Origin: Pyrus communis
Taxonomy: Eukaryota > Streptophyta > Magnoliopsida > Rosales > Rosaceae
Length of the DNA stretch: 64,000 nucleotides
NCBI RefSeq assembly: GCF_963583255.1
Contig: NC_084811.1
Coordinates: 18,742,088-18,806,087, forward strand
Direction: 5' to 3'
Position 1 is the first letter of the stretch. Each line of letters begins with the position of its first letter. The notes below the pieces were generated by a model. It was not told where the DNA came from. It ran no database searches and saw only the letters and a list, made by a program, of their open reading frames with translations. The position numbers were made by a program, and so were the translations under genes. Shown in pieces: positions 23,489 to 35,000 of this stretch.

Positions 23489-23902
23489 CTAGGGTGAAAG
23501 ACTTCTTCTTCGATTCCTTGAGAATTTGACAGTGCACCGCCGAGACATAGCCTGGTTACCTTTGATATCTCTGATTGCTCTTGTTGGGATGCGAAATCGA
23601 CTTTTATGATACTTGATCGAAGTCACAGCTCCAATCTTCACTAGCCAAGGGCGACCTAATATCTTGTTATGGGGAGATTGTTCCCTGACGATCATGACGG
23701 TTTGCAATGAGACAATTGGAGGGCAGGTTACGTCGAGCGTGATTGTGCCAATGGTAGTTGAGATGAGTCCGTTAAATCCAGTCAAGATCTCTGCTTTATG
23801 TTTGATCGTGCTTTCCAGGCCTATTTTCTGGATGACTGAGTTGCTGTTGTCCACCATAATTCTGTCAACGATGGCATGGGCCAGTTGAACATAAATTACC
23901 AA
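23489..23902 (-). pseudogene. Tat-like aspartic protease region
   Basis: The 137-codon frame contains VDNSNSV in the place of the DxGS active-site loop, GFNG, LGRPWL and a QAMSRRC-like end, matching the order seen in Tat-lineage proteases. The active-site triad has become D-N-S, so activity is doubtful. Confidence 0.72.
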
Positions 23903-24364
23903 GGTGTCATCGTGGGGAAAGTCTACTCCCTCTGTGTCCTGCTTAATGAAGCCAACGATTGGTCCAGGTACAACATCTACTGCTTGAACATGAAAGACTG
24001 ACCTCGCCTGCTGGATCTTCCTCTTCTTGGAACTGTTGGTGGCCCCTAAATACTTGGATTTGGCAAAGATGTCGTTGATTCAGATCGTCTTGGTTGGGGG
24101 TTTGGCATCGACATCTTTTTCTCGCCTTAGCCGAGTAGTTGGTGTGTCGACATATTGGTCGCACTTACCTTCCTTCACGAGGTTCTAAAGGTACTTGACC
24201 CATGTGATGCAATTGTTAGTTGCATGCCTTGGACCTCTGTGGAATGCGTAGTACTTTGTCTGGTCTATCTTGGAGATGTCTCCTCTCATGAGTTGCAGCA
24301 TGTTAAACCACGACTTGTCCTTGAGGTTGCGAATGATCTGGTTGATCGAAATTGAGAACTTGGT

Positions 24365-26570
24365 TTACGTCTTGGGCGCTGAGCCTTCCTTTGCTAGGGA
24401 CCAATCCTTGCATTTGTTTCCTGGCTTGTCCTTGTTATTGAGCGGTTTATCGTCCGCCTTCTTTTGAGTTGGCTCTACGTCTTTAGGCGGCTGCTCAGGC
24501 AGCTTCAGGGAGCGCTTGGCTTCATCCCAGAGGGAGTACTTTTCTACCAAAGCATAAGAGTTTGCCAGGGTTAAGTTCTCGCCCATGATCAATTCTCCGA
24601 AAAGTGGGTAATCTGCTAGGAGCCCATTCCAGAAGGCTGAGCATGCAATGTTGTCATCGCATTCCATGATCATTGCCTTCTTCACCTTGAACCTCTTGAA
24701 GTATGTGTGGATATGTCATTCTTCATATTGAAGAGGTGGTCAGACTTCTTCTTGATCAAGCGGTAGGACGAATATTCCTTAGTGAAAACTAAGAAAAGTT
24801 CATTGAAGTTTTGGATTGAACGTGGTGATAGGGTGTGGAACCAGCCTTGTGCCTTGCCTTGGAGCATCGTGGCAAAAAATTGCTGCAGTAGAGGGTCATG
24901 ATGCTTCGATAGTTCATCTCCTTTGAACAAGGTGAAATATGGCGGGTTGAACTTCTGTGGTGGCTCCGTCTGCTCGATCTCATCTGTAAACGGTGGCCTG
25001 CTAATGTTGGCCCCATCTTTATAGAGGGCATCATTCGTAGTATCAATGCGTTGGAATCCGTGCAGCTGCTCTGTTACCAGCCTTTGTACTTTCTCCTGGA
25101 TTTGCGCCTGGTGGGGTAGCAGAGCCTCCAGCTGCCTTCGATGTTGACCTGCTGGTCCATGTTGCTCTTCGGTAGGTCCTGCTAATCTATGTCGCGGTCA
25201 CGGTGCACATGGTTCATTCTGTGCTGCTCGTCATCACGCTTGGCGAGAGCTGCTAGTGGAACTTAAGTTGGATTGCTCTTATGTTTTCCTTGGTTCATCA
25301 TGTGGCTGCCTACTTCTGTGCCTCGCAAGAAGATCTTCTTATGGGCCTAGCTACTTGTGGAAACTTAACCTGGAATATGCTGAGTGCTAGTCGAAGTGTG
25401 GGCCCAACCTCTAATGCACACTGACTTGTGAACCGAGTCGGGAATGAACGTTTCTTTGCCCATTTAGGTGGAGAAGAAGTTTTCTCGAGGGTCCAAAAGA
25501 GAGTGCACATTACTCGAATGCACGGTTCATGGCGGGCTGAACAACTTTTTGTTGGGACATCGTTAGAATGAGTCACGTTCTTCTTCCCTCGTCTTGCTTC
25601 GGGACACCTCGTCGGGGGTGCGCTGTGCTCGATGCGCTCAAGGAGCTGGTTCACCAAGGTGGTCTGTTGAATTGGTAACCTGTTGGGGCAGGTGGTGTTC
25701 ACCATTTGGATTGGAAAAGTCTGGATAATAAGCGTCTCCATGTGGGGTGGAAGTGTAGTGGACTATAGGTATAAAGCTTGAGCCCAGAACTGGCATTCTT
25801 ACAGAAAAATGGGGTGAAAATAACCCTAAGTTGATCACGAGACCAATGGTCAGAATCTGGATTGCCGGAGGTAGCCTCGGATTGGATTAAGCCGCGGGTC
25901 ATGTCGCCAGAGCGAGTTACTGGGTGGGCTAACTTGGCTGAGTGGTCGGGCCCTGCATGTAGACGCGCTGGGCTCACGCGTATGGCTACTAGCCTTGGGC
26001 TTGCGCTGCGTGTTGAGCCAGCATTGGCTCCTTGCAGGCTTGGGTTCGCCTGACAGTGGGCAGGACTTGACTAGCAACGAGCTGGGCTTGGGCCGCTTTT
26101 CCTTGGACCACTTCTACTAGCTGGGCCAACTCTGCTGGGTCCCCGTGGGCCTGGGCCTGGAGCACTTGGGCTCGCTGGATGGCAATTGAGCTGTTGTAGT
26201 GGTTTGGGCCTTTTGCCCTGGCCTTGTTATGGTAGCTACCATGTCGTTGGCCTCCTTCCCTTTGGGCTATAGGTTCTTGTGCAACGTGTTGGGCTGCTGC
26301 AGCATGCGCTTGGCGTCTAGCTTGGGCCGCTGCTGCTGTTGCAATGGTCCTTGTCGTGGCTGCAACGTAGTGGTTGCTACAATGGTGTGGCTTCGTGGCG
26401 GTGGGGTTCTTCCTGCCGTTGCGTTGGTCCTTGAGGATTGTCGTCGTGGGGCTACATCCCTGTCTTCATTCTCTGGTCCAAATCCTTGTACGTACGAGGT
26501 TTCGTTCGTCCTGGTTTCCGAATTTCCTACCATTGTATCATTTCTCCAAGGATTGATCAAGAAATTTTTC
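24365..26570 (-). pseudogene. Tat-like gag, frameshifted
   Basis: The N-terminus is best seen at 26560-26267. The capsid region is spread over three overlapping frames: about 25046-24789, then 24930-24682 (KGDELSKHHDPLLQQFFATM, AQGWFHTL, FTKEYSSY), then 24685-24365 (ADYPLFGELI, TLANSYALVEKY). A frame change near 24720 separates the last two. The part at 25050-26260 is low-complexity linker with stops. Confidence 0.72.
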
Positions 26571-26686
26571 TAGGAAAAATTAATTGATACGACGTGTGAG
26601 AAATTCAATGTAACAGAAAATTCAAGAAATCGACTGCATGAGGCTTCTTCGAGTATTTGAATCAGTTCTCAATAAGAGCACCAATT

Positions 26687-27401
26687 TGTCGATGCAAATT
26701 TCCGTCGTTTTTAATCTTGACGAAAATGCACCTACAAAACAATCAACACCTTTGATCAAAGACCTAGGCCTCACTAGCCCAAGAGGTAGGGGGTTAGACC
26801 AACGGATCTCCGATGTCTAAGTCAGTTTCTCCAAGGAGAGTAAAGTGTTTAGGGCTTTTTAGGGTAGCAAAAGCTTCTGAAATTTGGTAGAATAAGTGGT
26901 ATATATAGGAGGGAAGGTCTGGCCATAGTGTTAGGGTTTTACCTTATACATGGCGCCATCCTATTGGCCAAGGTTTATGGAGAAATATTCTCAAGATATT
27001 GAATAGGAAATAATATCTTGAAATGGAGTAATTATCCTTGATTGATTTAAATTGGGATTACTTACTTGAATGAAGTCAATCTTCAATTGAGAATGTATTA
27101 AAGATAGGATTTGGGTAATTAATTAATGCTTTGACTTTTCCTTGTCAATGGCAGATGAGCTGTGGGCAGTCGTATTCAGCTGCTGAGACCTTCAGGTGTG
27201 TGAGCTGCGCGTAGAAGTATTTGAGGAGTCTGCCCATTTAATGAGGGCAATTTTGTCTTTCATGGGCAAAAGTCCACGTGTCGTCTCTAAAATTTTTGGA
27301 ATTATTTTAAACTTCACAATTAGTACATTGTCAAGTTCGTACACATATTTGCAGCAATATTTGACTTTAGGCCAAAATGAGACGTGTAAAGGATGTGGAC
27401 A
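26687..27401 (-). repeat. 5' LTR of the Tat-like element
   Basis: Read on the minus strand it begins TGTCCACATCC at 27401 and ends ATCGACA at 26687, with a TATA box (CTATATATACC, near 26900). Immediately inside is TTGGTGCTCTTATTGAG (26668-26684), which looks like the primer-site region of Tat elements. There is no second copy to confirm the ends. Confidence 0.6.
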
Positions 27402-27664
27402 TTAGTATATGAATTCTCGAGGAATATAAAACATTGTTACAACTTCAAGTTTGTTCTTAACATGATTTTCACTTGGAACTTTAAGCCAACATGATATGCA
27501 CTCTAACTTTCAACTTTGGGTTCACATTTTGTGACCTCAAGCTCTTATTTAGTTGTGCATGAATTACAATTAATATAAGGTAGTAATAATTATAGATGCA
27601 TAATTACACCACACACGTTGTTTATATCAGTGTGAATATATATATATTATTTTTTTTTAACAAA

Positions 27665-28127
27665 CGATAAACTAAAAGGCACATGGGTAGGCTTAGCCTC
27701 ATAATAGGCTAGCAATGTGGTTCAAATTCGCTTTTGGTGAAAATCGAATCTAAGACTTTTCACTTACAAGTGAAGACTTGGTTTGGTACTGAGGTGATTC
27801 TGAAAAAAGCTGGGAGCTATTTTTGTGTTTGGTAAACATTCAGCTTCAGCTTTTTTTCACAGTTTTGGGTGAAAAAAAGCCAAAAACAAGAAGCTGCAAA
27901 ACCCAGCTTTGAAAAATCGGTTTTTTTTCACATCTGTTTTACATAAAAGTTTACCAAACACTATAATATTGTTTTTTTTTTCAAAAGCACTTTTACAAAA
28001 AAGTTTACCAAACACTCTGCTGCTTTATTTCACAGTCGCTTATTCTCACAGCACAGCAGAATCAGCTTTTTTTAAAGCACATCAATACCAAACCAGCCCG
28101 AAGAGGAATACAATTAGACCGTAGTAT
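27665..28127 (-). mobile_element. tRNA-derived SINE split by a MITE
   Basis: The body (27665-27775) matches the SINE at 19982-20105, including the block with AAGACTTTTCACTTACAAGTG. The missing head (GAATACAATTAGACCGTAGTA) resumes at 28104, after a 324-bp insertion. The two halves align to the uninterrupted copy with no loss. Confidence 0.7.
27776..28099. mobile_element. MITE with GGTTTGGTATTG termini
   Basis: The ends are imperfect inverted repeats (CTTGGTTTGGTACTGAGGTG on the left; reverse complement of the right end GCTGGTTTGGTATTGATGTG). The interior is AT-rich with AAAAGC/GCTTTT words and no frame. It is bordered by GAAG on both sides (27772-27775 and 28100-28103). The superfamily is unclear. 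Confidence 0.7.
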
Positions 28128-28341
28128 TAAGTGACTATATCAATGTGACTTTAAATATAAACAAAAAAGTGTAATAGAATATTTCTTACAAACCATTAAT
28201 CATTAAACAACGAGTAATACTCGTTACACATGTATTGCCGGATGTATCGCGTATTACAAATTATTAAACAATTAGCAATACTCTCTACACATATATTGCC
28301 ATCAGTATTGAGTATTACTAATGTGATCATATAATTGAAAA

Positions 28342-29520
28342 GAGTAAATCTCAATTTACTACCCTCAAGTTTCATGGTTTTTAACATTTGGTACATGAAG
28401 TTTTTTTCGTCCTAGAGTCATACCTAAAGTGTTAATTTTGAGATAGTCTCATACATTCGTTAGTCTGGTTGTTACGTCTCTCGTTAATTGATGACATGAC
28501 GCCCATGTGGACAATGACTGCGCGCCATGTGTCATTAAGAGGTCCACGTGGAAATTAAAAATTTTAAAAAATAAAAAAAATAAATGGCTTAAAAATTTAG
28601 AAAAATTAAAAAAATTAAAAAATTTTATAAAGTAAATTTTTTTTAAAAATAAAAAAATGAAAGGAAAAAAAACCAAAATTCATTCCCACATCCAGGAACC
28701 TCCTTCTTAACTGACCGATTCTACCAATTCTTCCATGCCCTCAAAACCATCTTCCACCTCCTCTGCCCCATGTACCCATTACGATCTTCCCCAAATAGTC
28801 GAACCCATTGGATGACCTCCAGGGGCTTTGTAGGAAGATCGGTAGATTGTATGACCTACTTCCTTCTTCGGCTATGGGTTTAGCTTCTTCATCGCACCAG
28901 AACCCCCCAAAATTTCAAACCCTGTCTTTTTCAATTTTCAGAGAGTTGTTAGGGAAATAGAAGGTATTCCAATGGTGACAAGTCATTGGATTCGAAGTGG
29001 GGTCAAAACAGGGACGAATGGGTTCTAAGATTTGAGGTAAGATCTAAACATAGATGAGAAATGGGCGTGGATGGTTTCTAGGTTGCAAGGTCGATTTGAG
29101 CACACGGTTTTTGGGTTTTTGGTGTGGATGATTTCTGGATATAAGCATATGGCAACATAAGTGGCATCCATGTACGATGATGCTGCCCATTTTCTTGCTG
29201 CCGTTGACAAAAAAAGAGGGAGGAGTTCGATTCTACTTCCCCGTTGTTGTTATCGACAGAGAAGAAAGAGAGAAAACCCAGGCGGTGGTGCTGATTTGGG
29301 AAAAGAGAATTGGGAAATTGGCTTTGGTGGCTCTCGAAAAGAAGAGGAAGAAAGAGGGGTTGTGAGGTGGAGGAAAGGGAAAGCCCAAATCCCGTCAGAC
29401 TAACGGATGTACAAGACTGTCTCAAAATTAACACTTTAGGTATGACTATGGGAGGAAAAAAACGTCATGTACCAAATGTTGAAAGCCACGAAACTTAAGG
29501 TAGTAAACTGAGATTTACCC
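28342..29520. mobile_element. MULE-like element with about 130-bp terminal inverted repeats
   Basis: The left end GAGTAAATCTCA and the right end (reverse complement GGGTAAATCTCA) start inverted repeats of about 130 bp. A perfect 9-bp target duplication AATTGAAAA lies at 28333-28341 and 29521-29529, as typical of Mutator-like elements. The 0.9-kb interior includes a poly-A/T tract and a GC-richer segment at 28690-29390 that may be captured host sequence. No transposase is visible. Confidence 0.85.
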
Positions 29521-29529
29521 AATTGAAAA

Positions 29530-30306
29530 ATAATAATTTTATGAGAATGGGGGCGAAAATAATGCACCATTCACATTATAATTAACTCGGTGGTAAACCA
29601 ATTAACAAATCAGATAAGCAGTTGACTTGACAACGTAAAAACAACGAGAGAGCAACGCATTTTCACGTTGTCGTAGGAATAAGATGTGAGCACATAACTG
29701 GTGATGAAGAGATGTAGAAAGAACAACAAAGCAAATTTGCATAGGATTAAAATAGGAGTAGGCTTCTCTCCCCTCCTATTCCCATCCCATTCCTTCTCCT
29801 CCTCTCACAAATTGTTATTGTACTGACAATGTGTTAAAAAATACAAGAAGATGAGAAAACCTATAGTGAGTGTGAGAGTATTGCTTTCTTTGTATCAGTC
29901 TGCATACACTTTGTATAGGAAAATTTACACAAGTAAATGGCATGGAGGGAAAGTTCTAGCATGACACACTACCCAATCTGCATACACTTTCACCTAAAGC
30001 CTTCAGTTACATTGGTTGCCCATTGTCAAATAGGTTTTTCTATTATGCAACGGAGTATGATATAACGGGTTTTACACCGTTAGAATTTAGACTATTTAAC
30101 CAAACATTTGATACAATGATATATCGACACTTAAAAGGTGGGAGAATAAATTTGTTGCGAACTTGTTATTCTTGAAATTAGAACCTAAGACATTTCACTT
30201 ACAAGTGAAAAGAAATATTACATCAATAGACCAAAATGTTTAAAATAGAAATTTTAAGTTTACATTATTTCATTGCATATGCTACAAAACAGAGCATAAT
30301 CGAAAG
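29530..30306. other. Intergenic stretch between two MULE-like elements
   Basis: No gene is seen. A pyrimidine-rich block lies near 29765-29815. The SINE fragment at 30150-30232 is the only recognised item. Confidence 0.5.
30150..30232 (-). repeat. SINE fragment
   Basis: Contains the block CTAAGACATTTCACTTACAA and the downstream GAAATATTACATCAATAGACC, which correspond to the B-box-to-head portion of the SINE at 19982-20105. The B-box is degraded here. Confidence 0.5.
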
Positions 30307-31592
30307 TTGGATAAATTACACAAAACTACTTCAATTATGAGCGCATAACAATCTCATACTTTATATTTTAAACATTGCAATATCATTCCTTATCTTATGA
30401 ATTCGTTACACTGTCATACCACCGTTAACTTTTCTGTTAAATGATAACGTGGTATGAGCGTGGCCCATTCATTTGCTAATTGAAATAAAAAATTAATTAA
30501 TTAATAAAAAAATATTTTTTATTTATTTAACAATTAAAATTAATTGAAAACAAACAATTTTTGTGAACCCCTTCATCCAAATCTCTTTCTCCCTCAAACT
30601 CTCCATTCTCTCCCAACGCTCACATGATCACATCTCTTTCTTCTTTGTGTTCACAGAGAAGTCGAGCCCAGATGGCCACCCACCAGACCACCACCACAAT
30701 CATGTCGCTCTCTCTTCTTTTCTCCCTCAACGCTCAACTCCCCAGTTTCTCTAACCTCGCATCTTCTCGGTACAACAACACAGATGGATGCCACCACCAC
30801 CTCGCGGTTTCCTGATGAAAATCTGTCAATTCCTCGTCACATTGGGCGAGACTAGGACCACAGATCACTTCCCCTTCATCTTAAGGTTCAGATTAGAGCA
30901 TGGGAGGCTCGAATCTGCCTCAATTATGCGAGAAGCCACAAACCCAGTTTCGGGCTGGCAAGCTCAGGCCGTTCTCAGGCCATTTTCCTACCAAGATTTG
31001 GCCTAAAAAGAGTATATTTCTATTCCTTGTTCTGTGATCGTCATTTTGAGATAAAAATTTCATGTTTTTTGGTTGAGATTTGAGGTTGAACGGAGCATAA
31101 ATTTTTCGGTCTTCTTACTTGCAGAATTCAGCTGTTGCAGCAGTGCAACCTGCAACCCAGACCAAGTCGACCCAATCACACGAATGGCGAGGCAATAGAA
31201 CAACGAACGGACGACCAGTCGTTGCAGAAATCGCCGGCTAGTGTATGGCCGTTTTTTGAGCTTGGCTTCTCCATGAACACAGAAGAAAGAGATGTGACCG
31301 TTGGGGAGAGAAGGAAGAGTTTGGGATCAGGAGCTCGCAAGATTATTTGTTTTTAATTAATATTAATTGTTAAAAAAATAACAAATAATTTCTTAATTAA
31401 TTAATTTTTTATTTCAATTAGCAAATAAGTGGGCTCTGCTCATGTCACGTCAACATTTAACAGAAAAACTAATGGAGGAATGACATTACAATAAATTTAT
31501 ATGATGAGGTATGACATTGTAATATTTAAAATGTCAGATATGAGACTGTTATGCGATTCATAATTAAGGTAATTTTGAGTAATTTATCCAAA
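30307..31592. mobile_element. Long-TIR (MULE-like) element with GC-richer core
   Basis: The left end TTGGATAAATTACACAAAAC and the right end (reverse complement TTGGATAAATTACTCAAAAT) begin inverted repeats that can be followed for about 200 bp, through ATTTTAAACATT and into a shared TTAATTAATTAA tract. The core at 30570-31340 is richer in C and G than its surroundings. I could not find a clean 9-bp duplication at the ends. Confidence 0.65.
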
Positions 31593-31645
31593 AAATTTCG
31601 AGCGAGGATTCTCTTATGGCTCTTATATCCATGCCACTCAATATA

Positions 31646-31865
31646 GGAATTTAAAGTCAAACTATTGGTGCGTCCTATTTCTTCATTGTGTCAACATGGA
31701 TCTTCCACGTTATTATGACAAATCAATTGTAAGATTTAGCTCACTCTCCAATTATTTTTGTGGGAATTTAAAGTCAAAATACTGGTACTTCCTATTTCTT
31801 CATTGTGTCAACGTGGATCTTCCACATTATTATGATAAACTCATTATAAGGTTTAGCTTACTTCC
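31646..31865 (+). repeat. 117-bp tandem duplication upstream of FIS1
   Basis: Blocks starting at 31646 and 31763 share GGAATTTAAAGTCAAA, CCTATTTCTTCATTGTGTCAA, TGGATCTTCCAC and TTATTATGA words in the same order, with scattered mismatches. It lies about 170-390 bp upstream of the FIS1 start codon, within the probable promoter. Confidence 0.8.
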
Positions 31866-31943
31866 ATACTTTTTTTTTTTTTTTCTTTTAGATAATCCCG
31901 TTTGTTAAAAAAAAAAAAAAATGACGATATCCATTGGCAAACC

Positions 31944-31951
31944 TATAAATA
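31944..31951 (+). promoter_or_regulatory. TATA box of FIS1
   Basis: TATAAATA lies 85 bp upstream of the FIS1 ATG in the context CCTATAAATAGC. A start of transcription about 30 bp downstream would give a 5' leader of roughly 55-65 nt. Confidence 0.65.
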
Positions 31952-32035
31952 GCAATCCAATCCAATCCCAAGGGGAAGGCCCTACCTGCGAATTGAGAGT
32001 CGATCATATTTCATTATTTGAGAAATCTCACAAAA

Positions 32036-35000
32036 ATGGAACAGTTATTCAACAAGTTCTTCGATTCCGTCTCTAACCTTTTCAGCGGCAGCGATGAGAT
32101 CCCCTGGTGCGATCGCGACGTCATCCACGTAAGTTCCATACAATACACTGCTCATTTCCAGTTTGTTTCCCCAGAAAATTCCCAAAGGAAATTCAAACAA
32201 AGATCTGGGTTCCTCTTTCATTTGCTTTTAATCTATTGAGTACCTCCTTGTTCATCCAAATTCTTCATTTTTTTTATTTTTTATGATTTAATTAAAATTA
32301 TTAGGGGTGCGAGAAAGAAGTAGCAGAAGCCAACAAGGGTGACTCAGATGAACACAAGAGCGAAAGCATAATGAGGTTGTCATGGGCGCTTGTTCACTCA
32401 AGGCAACCTGAAGATGTGCAGCGTGGAATTGCAATGCTTGAAGGTAACATTTTTCTTAATGATTATTTTTAATGGCTATACCTATAATCTGCATTTCATC
32501 TAATTTTTAATTTAATTCTGAAAGTTTTTACCTTTTAGGTTGGCTAAGCTTATTGCTTTTGTTAATTGGATACATGTTCTTAGTAAATTCCCTTTTATCT
32601 CTATTTTTTTATTTGGTTTTGTGCTTTTGAGCTGGTGTTTTCGATTTCTTTGACCATTGAATTTGTGATTACTTTCACGATTATTCATTGTTGATTTTCT
32701 CTAGTCGTTTAAAGGCATATGTGTCGATTTGGCTTCTAAACTTGTATGGAAAATTTTGAAAAATAGTCAATTTTAGAGGCACGAATTGAATTTTAGCCAA
32801 AGTTTCTAACTTCTTATGATTCTAACCAAAAACCCAGATAAAAATTCTTAATTACCCTTAGCAATCCATATCCTTTCCGTTCGGAGGTGTAGGCAACAGT
32901 ATTACTTAGCCTGATTTCTGTGTAGGCCACCCGGAAAACAGTCTTGGCTCCGACTTTGGCCTCTTAGGACTTTATCATCTTCTAAGTTGATAATTGGAGA
33001 CTACTTAACTAAGCAGGCACATGTATGCCATTGAATAGAAAGAACATGAATGAATGGTACCCAACACTACCTTTCGTGTTTGGTTTGCAATAAAATTAAG
33101 AAATTTTGAAGGAGATTTCATAAGCCTCCTTTATTTGGAATTCTATATGATCATGTCTGTACATGTGTGAGTATGTTACTTGCAGTTTGGATTCAGGGTT
33201 TTCTTTTCTTGGGTTTTGTGATGGGTTCTGCATTGTGAAATGACAGGGAAGAGTGCTTCGTTTAAAATTGGACTTTGTGTGTGTTTCTTTGACTTCTTGT
33301 TTGGATACAAGGTTTTCCTTTTCTGGGTTTTGTGTTGGGTGACTTGTTGTTTGGATACAAGGTTTCCTTTTATGGGTTTTGTGTTGTGTTCTGTAATGTG
33401 AAGTGATAGAACAGGATTTTCTCTAAATTTGGGGAATTTCTATTATTACGGATAATTAAGACCTTTTACTTGAGTTTTTGGTTAAAATTATAAGAAGTTA
33501 GTAAGTGTGGTTAAAATTCAATTCATGCATCTAAAATTGGCTATTTTTCAAAATTTCTCAACTTGTATAGAGATGTTAATTTCCCCTTCAACTTTAATTT
33601 TAGCCAATTATTCACTGAACTTTAATTTTAGCCGATTACCCCCTGAACTTTATAAATAGTCAATTTCTCCCTTGACACTAGATTTTAAAAAGTTTCATTT
33701 TTATCCACTTTGATCACGCGGACAACCCATGACAACTGTATGGGGGCAAAGAGAATGAAAAATTGGATGGATGAAAATTTGATGAAAATTTTAAAATCCA
33801 ACACTAGGGGGGAATTGTCTATTTATAAAATTTTAAGGGGTTAATCGGCCAAAGTTAGAGTTCAGGTGGGAAATTGGCACCTCTATACAAGTTGAGGGGG
33901 CAAACCGACAAATACCTCCTGTTTAAAAGTGTTGCCAAAGTTATATGACATAGTGTTGTGTAACTCTAGTGTTCGCCAATTTGGTAACATTTTTGGGTCT
34001 ATCTATTAATCATCTCGTTTTTACATTTTACTTCTTGTGTTTGAGATATGAGGAAAGTATACCAGGACAAAAGGGATGGAGAAGGGTGGTGGGAGAGCAG
34101 GGAAGAAATAGAGAACAACGAATAAAAACTAAATCTTGAAAAGTGAAAATAACTTAGATTAAGCCTTTGCTTATGTGTTTCTTGTGCGTCCCTCCTACTG
34201 TCCTTCCTCCATTCTTTTATATCCCTCATTTGTACCATGTATTTCCTCTCTGTCTCAAACACAAAATAAACAAAAAACGTTCATCAAACGGACCCTTCGT
34301 TTTTTGTTTGATAATTATTGAAGAGGGAGAGGGGAGATGGGGATAAAAAGGAGTAGAGAGGTATGAAGGGGAAAGTAGAGAGAAGGCATAGACATGTTTC
34401 TTAAAATATAAAACCTAAAAACATGTTTGAATGGTTGATCAGTTATTTATTCTCACATCCCTCATTGTTCTTCCATATCTGTTTTTATGTCCATCTTGGC
34501 ATCTTTTAATTCAATACAGACAAAAAACAATAAATAAAAACTTTAGGGTCTGTACTGATTCTTGATTGTACGCTGAAAGGCATTCAACCTATTCTGCATT
34601 ACAAGAACAAGCATTTATGTTGCTCCTTTTTATAGACTGTATATTACAGTGCGGAAATGGGTAGTGCCCATTTTCCCTCTCTTTTCACCCAATTCTGTTT
34701 CTGTTGAACAAGGATTGATAGTGTTTGGACCGATTTTACATTATCGGCCCAAGCAATCGAGACCGTAGAATGAGTAAAATTTTGAGCCGTTGGATTGAAA
34801 GAATTGTTAAGATAATTATTATTGTAGGATATATTGTGCTTTTAATCATGATGTTATCTTTTAATGGTGGATTATCTTGATATTTTCTTGTACAAGATAG
34901 ATGAGATGCAAATTATATCTCCAACTTGAAAGCAAGCAATGCAGTTTAATTTGATTTAGGGTCCTTGGAATTTAGACGTGTGGTGGATTAGAGCATTGGA

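Larger units (their letters stand above)
21990..27401 (-). mobile_element. Decayed Ty3 retroelement, Tat/Ogre-like, 3' truncated
   Basis: On the minus strand, from right to left: an LTR (26687-27401), a leader, gag fragments (about 26570-24365), protease (23902-23489), RT (about 23090-22538) and RNase H (about 22360-21991). Integrase and a 3' LTR are not found, so the element ends prematurely near 21990. Frames are broken many times. The RT motif style (YTDVNKE, PRIDLLVD, YNQI) is that of the Tat lineage. Confidence 0.8.

Noticed and set aside
29078..29434. 118-aa minus-strand open frame as a host gene
   Set aside because: Ends inside the MULE-like inverted repeat and shows no recognised domain; kept only as possible captured DNA.
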